DNA of 35,333 bases from contig JAIRNR010000001.1 in assembly GCA_031257915.1 (NCBI GenBank), positions 1 through 35,333 on the forward strand, written 5' to 3'. The notes under the pieces are model-generated. The model was not told the DNA's origin. It saw only the letters and a list, made by a program, of their open reading frames with translations, and did no database searches. Origin of the DNA: Bacteroidales bacterium. Its GTDB lineage: Bacteria; Bacteroidota; Bacteroidia; Bacteroidales; P3. Shown piece by piece: positions 8,690-18,431 of this stretch (position 1 is the stretch's first letter; each line of letters opens with the position of its first letter). The translations under genes and the position numbers were made by a program.

Positions 8690-11600
8690 AAAAGATTACA
8701 ACTTTATTTTTCGCGGCGACGATTGCTATTACAAGTGTTTTTGCACAAACATCCGGATTTTCCCGTGCCGATTTGAAACATCCTGCAAAAGCCGCAAAAA
8801 CCGCAAGAGCGGCAAAGGCAGGCTTTACTTTCGATGATATTACTTTTTGGGTCGGCAAGGGCAGTAATCGTTCTGCACTTGCCGTACAATGGAACGACCC
8901 TCGTGAAACGAACGCCCTTGTTTGGGGATATAACTGGGATGGAACAAAGTACGGTGTAGATATTCTGTTTGGTGTTGCCAAAGAGGATCCCAGATTTTTC
9001 GTGCTTGCGGAAGCAACAACTTCCGGCTATGGTGCTGCTATTGCAGGTGTGGGTTATGATGCCAATAACGATGGATTATTTTTTATAAAGGATAAAACAA
9101 CAGGGACTGCTATTTACCCGGATGAAAATGGTGTATTAGCACAGGCATCTGGTTATAATTATGATAATTTTATTGTTGGCGACCCTGAGGATTTTTGGGG
9201 TGCGGGATGGTCTCAAAGTTACTGGTCATACTGGCTTGGTACGGATGGTGATAATTGGAGTTATAGCGGAGTTGGTGCATCAGGTAGAAAGTTGTCGGAC
9301 GGTAGTTGGGATGGTTGGAATTTTGCCTTAGGTATGAGCAGTCAACCATGGAAACCATCAGTTGCCGCTCCTGCTCCGGGCTATAATACAGGAACTTTTA
9401 TACTGTCCGATTCCGCTCAAAGCAGAGTTTTAAGCGTATTGGACAAAAAAGGCAATCTCTCTTACAATATCTACGGAACGGAAAATCCATCCCTGCCGCT
9501 ATATGAAAATACGCATAACATTATACCTTTCGGCGCAAATATGTACATTGTTTCCGACGAATATCTGCTTATTGCAGACGTTATGAAAATAACAAAAAAA
9601 GCAGAGATCAATATCAGCAACGGACGTTCATTTGTCGGCATAAACGAAAATAAGGGCTACCTTGGAACAGGTAACGGAATTTACGTTGTAAATATTGGCG
9701 ATCCCCCCTCACTTGGAGCAGTAATAGAAAATACAAATGCGGAAACAGGTGCCATGCTTTATTCAAACGTATATCTTTTTGCCGTTCAAAAAAATAAAGG
9801 CATAGTTGTAATAAACACTTCAACTAATACGGTAGAAACAACGATTAACGGCAATTATATTCTGCTTACACAAAGTACTGACGGCACTGTCTGGGCGGGC
9901 GCGGGAACAACCCTGACAAAAATAAACCCCTTTACATTAGAAACTGAAGATATTACCCTGCCTGCTAATACGGCTCTTTCTACCGACTGGAACGATTGGA
10001 ATTCCAAATTATTTTTTGCCGATATTGTTGCGCCCGCGTTATATTGGGTAAATAGCGGATATACGGCAAATCCGAACAGTGTATTTCAATATGAAATCGG
10101 GCGGTCATCCTCACTCACATCACCTTTGTTTTCTTTGCCTGACGAAGCGGGATTATCATTTTCCAAAGCAGCAATCAGCATGAATTATCAGGTAAAGCAA
10201 CTTACTGTTTCCGCAGATAATTTATCAGGCTCTGCCGCTGTGAATAAAATTTATATGGTTGATGTTTCAACAGGTGACGTGCTTAATACTTTTACGCTCA
10301 AATTAAACAGCAATATTACAAATATTGCTTATCCCGACAAAGCATCAAAAATTGCATTAGAGAGCAGTTACAGTTTTGCCCTGAATGCGCAACCACTTGT
10401 AATTCCGCTCGCGGGCAAACTGTCCGATCCCGACAATTTATTTTGTAATATTACACGTGCTGTCATTTCCGACAACGAAACTCTTGTTACTGCAGCTATT
10501 GTAAACGACAATCTTATAATTACTCCGCAGGCAGGCGAAAGCGGAAATGCCAAATTAAATTTTTTCGCAACGTCAAACGGTGTTACGTCAAAGAAGAGTA
10601 TTGATATTGTTGTTACAAGAGCATTAGAAAGCATTGCTTTTTCATATAACGAAAAAACAATTAAGCGCGGCGGCAAAGATACATTAAATGTGATTTTTAC
10701 TCCCGACAATGCAACAAATAAAACGCTATCCTGGACACGCAAATCAAATAAAGTCAGTGTAAGCAATGGAATAGTTACCGGCTCTGCGGCAGGAAATGAT
10801 ACCGTAACAGCCACTTCTGCCGATGGTGATTTTGTTGCGGTTTGTGCTTATACTGTGGTTGAAAATCCGCTTACAGGTATGTCATTTGACAAAGATACTG
10901 TTACCATTGCGGTTGGACAAAAAGATACGTTAGGTATTATTTTTAATCCCGATGACGCTTACAACAAATCTATTACCATGACCCAAAATCCGACAGGTAA
11001 AATTTCTACACAATGGGTTAATTATACTTCTACTTCGGGACTGCTTATTATTACAGGCTCAAATTCAGGTACGGTTACATTATCGGGCAAAACTGCAGAC
11101 GGCGGATTTATTGATACCTGTACGGTAAATATATTCTTTGATTCTGCAACATCTCTTGTTTTAAATGCAGACACCGTTGATTTAACCGTTCCCGCAACGT
11201 TTGCCTTAAAAGGAACTTTTTTACCTGAGGGCAAAAGCAACACAAAAATAACATGGACATCGCGCAATACATCAATTGCAACTGTAAATGCAAGTGGAAC
11301 GGTAACCTCTGTTTCAGCAGGTGAAACATGGATTGTTGCTGTATCTGCCGATGATTTACGACTAATGGATTCTGTACTTGTACGCGTTGATTTTATCCCT
11401 GTTACGGAATTTTCCATTATTTCAAATGATACTTTCGCAGGTATAAATAAAAGCATATATGCAGGCACATCTTTTGCACCGAATAATGCCAGCAGCAAGA
11501 CAATTGCGTGGTCTTCATCCGACGCGGCCGTAGCAACGGTAAGTGCTTCCGGTACTTCGGGTTATATCACGGGAAAAAAAGTCGGTACGGCGTGGATTTA

Positions 11601-14040
11601 TGCGACAACAAATACTGTATTTAAAGACAGTATTTTTGTTACGGTGGACAGTGTTCATGTTACGGATTTTGCTTTAAGAGAGGATATGAAAGAATTATGG
11701 AAAAAAACAGGCAATATGTGGTATCCGCACAATACAATATTGCCGGATGCCGCAACAAACAAAACCATACAGTACAGTTTTGAAAATGATGTTATTGATT
11801 ACTATTCGTCGGGTTCAACTTATATTAAAGCGGTTAAACTCGGCGACTGCAAGGTGTATTTTTCTACAGCTGACGGTGGTTTCAAAGACACAATGCTTGT
11901 TCATGTGGTAGAGAGTGTTACATCGTTGGCACTTGATATAAAAGATACAGCAATAATTGTTGGAGATGTGGTTTCTTTAAATCCGATAATACTTCCCGAA
12001 CAGTCTATAAAAACTGTTACCTGGACATCATCCGATAATACGGTTGCAGATGTTGATGTTAATGGAAATATTACCGCTCTTAAAGAAGGTGAAGCAATGA
12101 TTATTGCAACGAGTGCGGATGTTACAACAAAAAAAGACACATGCTACGTTACGGTTAGCAACCAAATATCCCAAAGTATTGAGATAAACACGACTGAAAA
12201 AACATTACTTGCCGGCGATAAATGGACTGTTAAAGCGACTGTTTTACCTGCCAACACAACAAACAAACGTCTTATGTGGGTATCAAGTGATTATTCGGTA
12301 CTTGATGTTGATGCTAACGGCGTGGTAACAGCCATAAAAGCGGGCAATGCTACTGTCGGCGTTTACGCAAAAGATAATGGTGCATATAAATCCTGCTTAG
12401 TTAGTGTTGATACTTTAAATTATACTCAAGGTGTATTCTTTGTGAATGAAGACTGGTTCGGGCATAATAACAGCTCGCTTAATTTTCTCACAAGCAGTGG
12501 TGTTTGGGTTTACAATGTTTATCAAAAAGAAAATCCGGGAAAAGAACTCGGCGCAACTTCACCGTACGGCACTGTTTATGGCGATAAACTGTACATCGTT
12601 TCCAAACAGGAAAAAGATAATGGTGCAGCAATTACAGGCAGCCGCCTTGCAGTCTGTGACGCAAAAACATTAAAATCACTCGGAGAATTTACCGTTATCG
12701 GACAGGAAGCAACCGGTCCGGACGGACGCTCTTTTTTGGGTGTAAACGAAAATAAAGGCTATATAGGAACAAGCAGTGGAATTTATCTGTTTGATATGGA
12801 AAATCTCACTATGGGCGCATCAATAGCGGGGTCGGCAGGTACAGGCGATTTGTACTCGGAGCAAACAGGTACTATGGTTCAAGCCGCAGGAAAAGTGTTT
12901 GCAGTAAATCAGAAGAAAGGCGTTCTTGTTATAAACGCAGAAAAAGACAGTATAGAAACTGTAATCGGCGGACCAAAAGACGGAAACAGCCAGCGTGGAT
13001 TCGGCTCTATAGTGCAGTCAAAAGACGGCAACTTATGGTTAAGCGTGGCAAGTGATCTTTCGGGAGCGGGAAATACGGAAGATTATATACTGAAATTAGA
13101 TCCTTATACTTTGGACACAACGCGCATTTTATTACCATCCGGTGCGGGTATTCCCAACTCATGGTATGCCTGGACAGCGGACGGCTTCTGTTCAAGTAAA
13201 CAGCAAAATAAACTGTACTGGAAAAATAATGCGGGATGGTTTAATGCAACAAAAATTTATTGTTATGATATAGATTCGGAGCAAACGGAAATTTTATTTG
13301 ATCTTGCTAACTACGATGACGGTGATTGGGGATTTTACGGTGCCGCATTTCGCATAGACCCTGTAAGTAATGATATTTTTGCGTCCCTGTTCCGCGATTT
13401 TTCTTCAAGAAATTACCGTGTAATCCGCATAAATACGAATACAAAAACTGTGGAAAATTCTTATCAGATGGATGCTCATTACTGGTTCCCTGCAATGCCT
13501 GTATTCCCCGATAATTTTGCACCTTCGGCAGCAAATATTCAAGACACTAACGTTGCGGAATTGCAAGCATTTAATATCTCATTAAAAGATATTGCTACCG
13601 ATGATGACAACCTGGACGCTGCTATTACAGTATCCGTTGTCTCGCTATCCGATTCGGCAGTATTAACAGCTCAGGTTGTAAAAGACGGTTTACTGATTAC
13701 ACCGAAATCAAACGGTGAATGTTTGATAACTGTTCGTTTTAATTCCAACGGAAAAACAGTTGACAGAACGTTTACTGTCGTTGTTTCAAGTATTACTGTG
13801 GGTTCAGAGGATTCGGATATTGTAAAAACGCACAGGATAAGCATTTATCCCAATCCGTTTACTGATTATATTGTGATTGATGCTACCTTTGCAGGAGTTG
13901 CAACTGTTTATGATTTGCAGGGACGTACCGTGTTAAATACGCCTGTGAGCGAGGGTTACAACCGCATTAACACATCTGCTTTGAAACACGGAACTTATAT
14001 TTTAAAATGTGGTAATAATACAGTCAAAATAATTAAATAA
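8686..14040 (+). CDS. Giant two-propeller, multi-BIG2 T9SS cargo of the B12 operon
   Basis: The protein has 1784 residues, a signal peptide ending SVFAQ and a start (ATGA) overlapping the previous stop. Domains by eye: 46-225, a globular domain (ITFWVGKGSNRSALAVQWND, WGYNWDG); 236-550, propeller A; 552-646, a cadherin-like domain; 646-1243, about seven BIG2 Ig-like domains (WTSRNTSIATVNASGTVTSV is typical); 1247-1605, propeller B; 1612-1705, a second cadherin-like domain; 1710-1784, a type A sorting domain (SIYPNPFTDYIVID, LKHGTYILKCGNN). The two propellers are clearly related: NGRSFVGINENKGYLGTGNG in A against DGRSFLGVNENKGYIGTSSG in B. They resemble the DUF5074 fold of BtuG. The inferred role is extracellular or surface cobalamin capture with two binding heads on a long stalk; binding itself is not shown by the sequence. 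Confidence 0.85.
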   Translation: MKKITTLFFAATIAITSVFAQTSGFSRADLKHPAKAAKTARAAKAGFTFDDITFWVGKGSNRSALAVQWNDPRETNALVWGYNWDGTKYGVDILFGVAKEDPRFFVLAEATTSGYGAAIAGVGYDANNDGLFFIKDKTTGTAIYPDENGVLAQASGYNYDNFIVGDPEDFWGAGWSQSYWSYWLGTDGDNWSYSGVGASGRKLSDGSWDGWNFALGMSSQPWKPSVAAPAPGYNTGTFILSDSAQSRVLSVLDKKGNLSYNIYGTENPSLPLYENTHNIIPFGANMYIVSDEYLLIADVMKITKKAEINISNGRSFVGINENKGYLGTGNGIYVVNIGDPPSLGAVIENTNAETGAMLYSNVYLFAVQKNKGIVVINTSTNTVETTINGNYILLTQSTDGTVWAGAGTTLTKINPFTLETEDITLPANTALSTDWNDWNSKLFFADIVAPALYWVNSGYTANPNSVFQYEIGRSSSLTSPLFSLPDEAGLSFSKAAISMNYQVKQLTVSADNLSGSAAVNKIYMVDVSTGDVLNTFTLKLNSNITNIAYPDKASKIALESSYSFALNAQPLVIPLAGKLSDPDNLFCNITRAVISDNETLVTAAIVNDNLIITPQAGESGNAKLNFFATSNGVTSKKSIDIVVTRALESIAFSYNEKTIKRGGKDTLNVIFTPDNATNKTLSWTRKSNKVSVSNGIVTGSAAGNDTVTATSADGDFVAVCAYTVVENPLTGMSFDKDTVTIAVGQKDTLGIIFNPDDAYNKSITMTQNPTGKISTQWVNYTSTSGLLIITGSNSGTVTLSGKTADGGFIDTCTVNIFFDSATSLVLNADTVDLTVPATFALKGTFLPEGKSNTKITWTSRNTSIATVNASGTVTSVSAGETWIVAVSADDLRLMDSVLVRVDFIPVTEFSIISNDTFAGINKSIYAGTSFAPNNASSKTIAWSSSDAAVATVSASGTSGYITGKKVGTAWIYATTNTVFKDSIFVTVDSVHVTDFALREDMKELWKKTGNMWYPHNTILPDAATNKTIQYSFENDVIDYYSSGSTYIKAVKLGDCKVYFSTADGGFKDTMLVHVVESVTSLALDIKDTAIIVGDVVSLNPIILPEQSIKTVTWTSSDNTVADVDVNGNITALKEGEAMIIATSADVTTKKDTCYVTVSNQISQSIEINTTEKTLLAGDKWTVKATVLPANTTNKRLMWVSSDYSVLDVDANGVVTAIKAGNATVGVYAKDNGAYKSCLVSVDTLNYTQGVFFVNEDWFGHNNSSLNFLTSSGVWVYNVYQKENPGKELGATSPYGTVYGDKLYIVSKQEKDNGAAITGSRLAVCDAKTLKSLGEFTVIGQEATGPDGRSFLGVNENKGYIGTSSGIYLFDMENLTMGASIAGSAGTGDLYSEQTGTMVQAAGKVFAVNQKKGVLVINAEKDSIETVIGGPKDGNSQRGFGSIVQSKDGNLWLSVASDLSGAGNTEDYILKLDPYTLDTTRILLPSGAGIPNSWYAWTADGFCSSKQQNKLYWKNNAGWFNATKIYCYDIDSEQTEILFDLANYDDGDWGFYGAAFRIDPVSNDIFASLFRDFSSRNYRVIRINTNTKTVENSYQMDAHYWFPAMPVFPDNFAPSAANIQDTNVAELQAFNISLKDIATDDDNLDAAITVSVVSLSDSAVLTAQVVKDGLLITPKSNGECLITVRFNSNGKTVDRTFTVVVSSITVGSEDSDIVKTHRISIYPNPFTDYIVIDATFAGVATVYDLQGRTVLNTPVSEGYNRINTSALKHGTYILKCGNNTVKIIK

Positions 14041-14050
14041 AACATTACTT

Positions 14051-15157
14051 ATGAAAAAATTTATATTCACTGCTTTTGCAGTATGTTTTGCGTTTATGTT
14101 CGACGCATCAAATTTTATTAACGCCGCAAATCCCGGCGACACTCTTACGCTTAACATCAGTAGCGTTTTAAATCCGGTCGGTGGTTTTACGTTTAATTCC
14201 GACAGCGTTTGGACGGAAACCTACAATGATACGGCTTACACAATGATTGACTTTGAACATTTTTCTCTGTCACATCTTATTAGCGGAAACAGTTACGGTG
14301 GTATAGCGTGGGATGGTTTTACGGTAAGTAAAAATCACAGCACGACCGATCCGGGCGAAGGCAGGTATAATTTCCCATGGGGCAATATGGCAGGCGGCGG
14401 CATTAAGACCGATGCAAATGGCAAAGTTCTGAAAAATGAAAAGGGACGAATACTTGCAGATACATCTGCTCCCTATTTTGTTGCATATTGGGGGGAATAT
14501 ACCGACTATATTGCCGAAATGCCGAGTTTGCATGTTATTTTTACTGACGGCAATCCCTGCGAGCCGACAGGTATTTATCTCAATTCAAGTCCTGTAACAT
14601 TTTACGGACTTATTAACGGTGACGGAATAGCACGCGCCTTTAATGAAGAGGGTGATTCTTTAAACGTTGTAATACATGGTTTGGATGAAAATTATGAAGA
14701 CAATGAGGGTGCGACGGTAAAATATACAATAGCCGCGTATCGTGATGGTTATCTAATTCAAAATAAGGATTGGCGTTATGTTGATTTATCGGGACTCGGC
14801 TTGGTTTACGGTTTATATTTTACGATGGAATCGCCTGATATGTCTTATGGTATGGTAAACACGTCAACTTATTTCTGCATGGACAAATTACAGGTAAAAA
14901 TGGCTGTAAGCACAGGTAACAGTCCTGTTGCAAAAGCCCGAAATATTCGCAACGTCCGTGTTTATCCGAATCCGTTTGTTGATTATATTACCGTAAATAC
15001 GGAAAGTGAAGGCAAGGCAATTATTTACGACCTTATGGGTAAGGCAGTGCTTACGGTGGATGTAAGTGCCGGAGAAAACACAATTAAAACTTCCGCATTG
15101 GGCGAGGGCATTTATCTGTTCAGATTGGGGGGTGAGACTGTTAAGATTGTTAAGTAG
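14051..15157 (+). CDS. DUF4465-type secreted protein, T9SS type A cargo, last gene of the B12 operon
   Basis: The protein has 368 residues with an N-terminal signal sequence (KKFIFTAFAVCFAFMF). The central region (about 45-290) holds FEHFSLSHLISGNSYGGIAW, WDGFTVSKNH, YFVAYWG and NTSTYFCMDKLQVK, which I recognise as the DUF4465 pattern. To my knowledge this family is found beside B12 transport genes in Bacteroidota, though no activity can be read from the residues. The type A sorting domain is clear (VRVYPNPFVDYITVN, IIYDLMGKAVLTVD, LGEGIYLFRLGGE). It starts 10 bp after the giant gene, so it should share the riboswitch-controlled transcript. A B12-binding role comparable to BtuH is possible, but I cannot decide it from sequence alone. 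Confidence 0.8.
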   Translation: MKKFIFTAFAVCFAFMFDASNFINAANPGDTLTLNISSVLNPVGGFTFNSDSVWTETYNDTAYTMIDFEHFSLSHLISGNSYGGIAWDGFTVSKNHSTTDPGEGRYNFPWGNMAGGGIKTDANGKVLKNEKGRILADTSAPYFVAYWGEYTDYIAEMPSLHVIFTDGNPCEPTGIYLNSSPVTFYGLINGDGIARAFNEEGDSLNVVIHGLDENYEDNEGATVKYTIAAYRDGYLIQNKDWRYVDLSGLGLVYGLYFTMESPDMSYGMVNTSTYFCMDKLQVKMAVSTGNSPVAKARNIRNVRVYPNPFVDYITVNTESEGKAIIYDLMGKAVLTVDVSAGENTIKTSALGEGIYLFRLGGETVKIVK

Positions 15158-15265
15158 GTGTGTACTGTAAATATGAACAAGCTAAAATTGCCAATTGTAA
15201 AGATGGAAAAGAAATAAAACAAATTGGAAAAAAAATTTATAAGTCATCCTTTGAGCGAATTTTAG

Positions 15266-15273
15266 TATATTTG
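15266..15273 (+). promoter_or_regulatory. Probable -7 box of secDF promoter
   Basis: TATATTTG matches TAnnTTTG and is followed by a leader of about 70 bases. No good TTTG is found 19-21 bases upstream (the nearest ends only 12 bases away), so the call rests on the -7 box. Two small inverted repeats follow in the leader: CCTTGT/ACAAGG at 15277-15295 and GACG/CGTC at 15309-15320. Confidence 0.5.
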
Positions 15274-15350
15274 CACCCTTGTAAAAACGACAAGGTTACT
15301 TACATGCTGACGAAGTCGTCTGCAATAAAATAAACAAATCAATATTTATT

Positions 15351-18300
15351 ATGCAAAACAAAGGAGTTATTAAATTTTTCGCTATTCTGTTTGCTCTTAT
15401 ATGCGTCTATCAATTGTCGTTCACGTTCTTTGCCAACCGTATAGACCAAAAGGCAGAAGATTATGCCAATGCACCTGTTGCCAAACAAATAGCCGAAGAA
15501 CTTGGGCAGGGTGACAAATTAAGAACAAATTATTATCACGATTCGATTATTACGGTTCGTAACCGTTATTTCATTGATTCCGTAGGTAATGAGGTCGTTT
15601 ACAACATAGGTATTCGGAAATATACCTACAAAGAGTGCAAAGCAAGAGAATTAAATCTTGGTCTTGACCTGCGCGGCGGTATGAATGTGCTTATGGAAGT
15701 ATCTACTTCCGATGTTGTTCGGGCTCTTTCCGGCTACAGCAACGATGTGTTTTTCAACAGCGTTATGGCAGATGCGGTTCAGCGTCACAAAGTGGAAGCA
15801 AACAGTAATTTTGTTGATATATTCGCCACCGTCTGGGATGAAAAAGACAAAAATGCATCAATGGCGTCCGTTTTCAGTTATGCGATGAAAGACATTAACC
15901 CTCATTCTACGAATACGGAAGTTATAAGAGCAATCAAAAATGAAACAAACAGTGCATTTGACAGAACATATCAAATTTTGCGCCAGCGTATTGACAAATT
16001 CGGTGTAACACAGCCAAATGTTCAAAAACTTGGTCAGACGGAACGTATTCTTGTGGAACTTCCGGGTGTAAAAGACCCTGAGCGCGTACGTAAATTATTA
16101 CAGGGAACGGCTCAACTTGAATTCTGGGAAACGTACGAATTTACTGAAATTATCCCTGCCGTTCAACAGGCAAACGATTATCTCGTATCGGCAGTTCGTT
16201 TGGAAAAACAAGCCGACACAACAAAACAGATTGCAGTAAAGGATGTAACAGTATCCGACAGCAGTACGGACGACCTTCTTAGCCGTCTTGCAGGTACAAC
16301 CGACAGTTCGTCACAGAATAATGCTCTTGACGAAGCACAGTTCAGAGAAAACAACCCGCTGTTTTCAATTATGATGCCCTCTATTTATCAGGGTGAGGAT
16401 TTAAATAAACGTACAGGTCCTGTTGTTGGTTATTCGCGCGAAAAAGATATACCGGAAGTTAACAGATTGCTTGAATTGGCAAAAAGCAAATTTCCACGCA
16501 ATGTAAAATTTGTCTGGTCGGTAAAACCCGTACAGCCCAATACGGATATTTACACTCTTATCGCCCTTAAAATTACAACGCGGGACGGACGCGCACCGCT
16601 TGGCGGCGATGTTATTACGGACGCGCGTCAGGATTATCAGCAAAACGGCGGTGTTGAAATTTCCATGAGTATGAACACAGAGGGTGCGCGTATATGGAAA
16701 AACCTTACAGGTGCAAATATCGGAAAGTCGGTTGCTATAGTAATGGATAATATGGCTTATTCATGGCCCACAGTAAATAACGAAATCAGCGGCGGACGTT
16801 CATCAATTACAGGCGTTTTTTCCGTTGAAGAGGGTAAGGACCTGGCGAACGTACTAAAAGCAGGAAAACTTCCCGCACCTGCAAGAATTGTACAGGAAGC
16901 AGTTGTCGGACCGTCTTTGGGACAGGAAGCAATCAGCAGCAGTTTAACATCGTTCCTGCTTGCATTCCTTCTTATTCTTATTTACATGTTTGTTTTCTAC
17001 AATCGTGCGGGACTTATTGCCAATCTCGCATTACTCGTAAATATATTCTTTCTTTTCGGTGTTCTTACATCTTTGGGTGCGGTATTAACTTTACCCGGTA
17101 TCGCAGGTATTGTTCTCACGCTCGGTATGGCTGTTGACGCCAACGTTCTTATATTTGAGCGCATAAAAGAAGAACTTCGCGCCGGTAAAGGTATTCGCAT
17201 GGCTGTCGATGACGGGTATAAACATGCAATGTCTGCCATTATTGACAGTAACGTTACAACACTCCTTGTAGGTATTATTCTGCTTTATTTCGGAACAGGT
17301 CCCATTCAAGGTTTTGCAACAACGCTGTCTATCGGTATTTTGACATCTCTATTCACAGCAATATTTATTTCCCGCCTTATTATGCTTGCAATTTTCAAAC
17401 GTAATAAGTCAATCAGTTTCAGCCATAAATTTTCTCAGAATTTCTTAGCAAAGGTGAGATTTCCGTTTATTGAAAAACGATTTTTAAACTATACGGTTTC
17501 TATTGTATTAACGGTTGCGGCTCTTGCTTCAATATTTACTCGCGGATTCAGTTACGGAATTGATTTCAGCGGCGGACGTACTTATGTTGTGCGTTTTGAT
17601 AATGTTGTCAGAACAGATGAAGTTCGTACTTACGTTGCCGAAGCGTTAGACGGCGACGAACCGGAAGTAAAAACATTCGGACCTTCAAATCAGGTAAAAA
17701 TCACGACAAAATACAAAATTAACGAAACCGGCGACGAGGTAGAACAGGATATAAGCAATCGTCTTTATAACGGCGTTACTCGATTTTTCAGAGAAGTTCC
17801 CACGTATGATGAATTTTCAAAAGCACAGGACGGAAAAATGCTTGGTGTATTGAGTTATGAAGTTGTAGGACCTACCGTTGCAACGGATATTACACGTGGT
17901 GCGTTTATAGCCGTTTTAATATCTATTATAGGCATATTCCTTTATATTTTTATTCGCTTCAAAAGATGGCAATACGGTGTCAGTTGCGCCATATCGCTTA
18001 TTCACGATACAATTGTAACGATGGGCGTGTTTTCTCTGTTTTGGGGAATACTTCCGTTCTCACTTGATGTGGACCAGCATTTTATAGCGGCAATCCTCAC
18101 AATTATCGGCTGGAGCGTTAATGATACGGTTATTATTTTTGACCGTATTCGCGAGAATATGCACTTGTATCCGAAACGCAGTCTGATGGAAAAAATGAAT
18201 TTGGGTATGAATGAAACATTACCGCGTACTGTTAATACGTTCGGTACGACCTTTGTTGTTGTACTTGCAATGTTTATCTTCGGTGGTGAAGTAATTCGCG

Positions 18301-18422
18301 GATTTACATTTTGTATTATGATTGGTATTGCTTTGGGTACATATTCGTCAATTTTTGTTGCTGCTCCTGTTGCTTATGATATGTCAAAAAAGAGTGAGGC
18401 AAAAAAAATATCCAAAGCATAA
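15351..18422 (+). CDS. secDF: Fused protein-export membrane protein SecD-SecF
   Basis: SecDF uses the proton gradient to help pull proteins through SecYEG into the periplasm. Here SecD and SecF form a single 1023-residue chain, which is usual in Bacteroidota. Residues 8-27 are the first membrane helix. The SecD signature NLGLDLRGGMNVLMEV lies near 102-117, and the periplasmic P1 domain follows, with INGVE-like material around VEISMSMNTEGARIWKNLTG. The SecD membrane block contains GMAVDANVLIFERIKEEL near 593. The SecF half starts with a helix near 708, has SYGIDFSGGRTYVVRF near 734 and GWSVNDTVIIFDRIREN near 921. The two Asp-containing helix motifs are those needed for proton coupling. The start at 15351 puts the first helix at the very N-terminus, as expected. 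A PorE-like gene follows after 9 bp. Confidence 0.96.
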   Translation: MQNKGVIKFFAILFALICVYQLSFTFFANRIDQKAEDYANAPVAKQIAEELGQGDKLRTNYYHDSIITVRNRYFIDSVGNEVVYNIGIRKYTYKECKARELNLGLDLRGGMNVLMEVSTSDVVRALSGYSNDVFFNSVMADAVQRHKVEANSNFVDIFATVWDEKDKNASMASVFSYAMKDINPHSTNTEVIRAIKNETNSAFDRTYQILRQRIDKFGVTQPNVQKLGQTERILVELPGVKDPERVRKLLQGTAQLEFWETYEFTEIIPAVQQANDYLVSAVRLEKQADTTKQIAVKDVTVSDSSTDDLLSRLAGTTDSSSQNNALDEAQFRENNPLFSIMMPSIYQGEDLNKRTGPVVGYSREKDIPEVNRLLELAKSKFPRNVKFVWSVKPVQPNTDIYTLIALKITTRDGRAPLGGDVITDARQDYQQNGGVEISMSMNTEGARIWKNLTGANIGKSVAIVMDNMAYSWPTVNNEISGGRSSITGVFSVEEGKDLANVLKAGKLPAPARIVQEAVVGPSLGQEAISSSLTSFLLAFLLILIYMFVFYNRAGLIANLALLVNIFFLFGVLTSLGAVLTLPGIAGIVLTLGMAVDANVLIFERIKEELRAGKGIRMAVDDGYKHAMSAIIDSNVTTLLVGIILLYFGTGPIQGFATTLSIGILTSLFTAIFISRLIMLAIFKRNKSISFSHKFSQNFLAKVRFPFIEKRFLNYTVSIVLTVAALASIFTRGFSYGIDFSGGRTYVVRFDNVVRTDEVRTYVAEALDGDEPEVKTFGPSNQVKITTKYKINETGDEVEQDISNRLYNGVTRFFREVPTYDEFSKAQDGKMLGVLSYEVVGPTVATDITRGAFIAVLISIIGIFLYIFIRFKRWQYGVSCAISLIHDTIVTMGVFSLFWGILPFSLDVDQHFIAAILTIIGWSVNDTVIIFDRIRENMHLYPKRSLMEKMNLGMNETLPRTVNTFGTTFVVVLAMFIFGGEVIRGFTFCIMIGIALGTYSSIFVAAPVAYDMSKKSEAKKISKA

Positions 18423-18431
18423 TATATCCGC

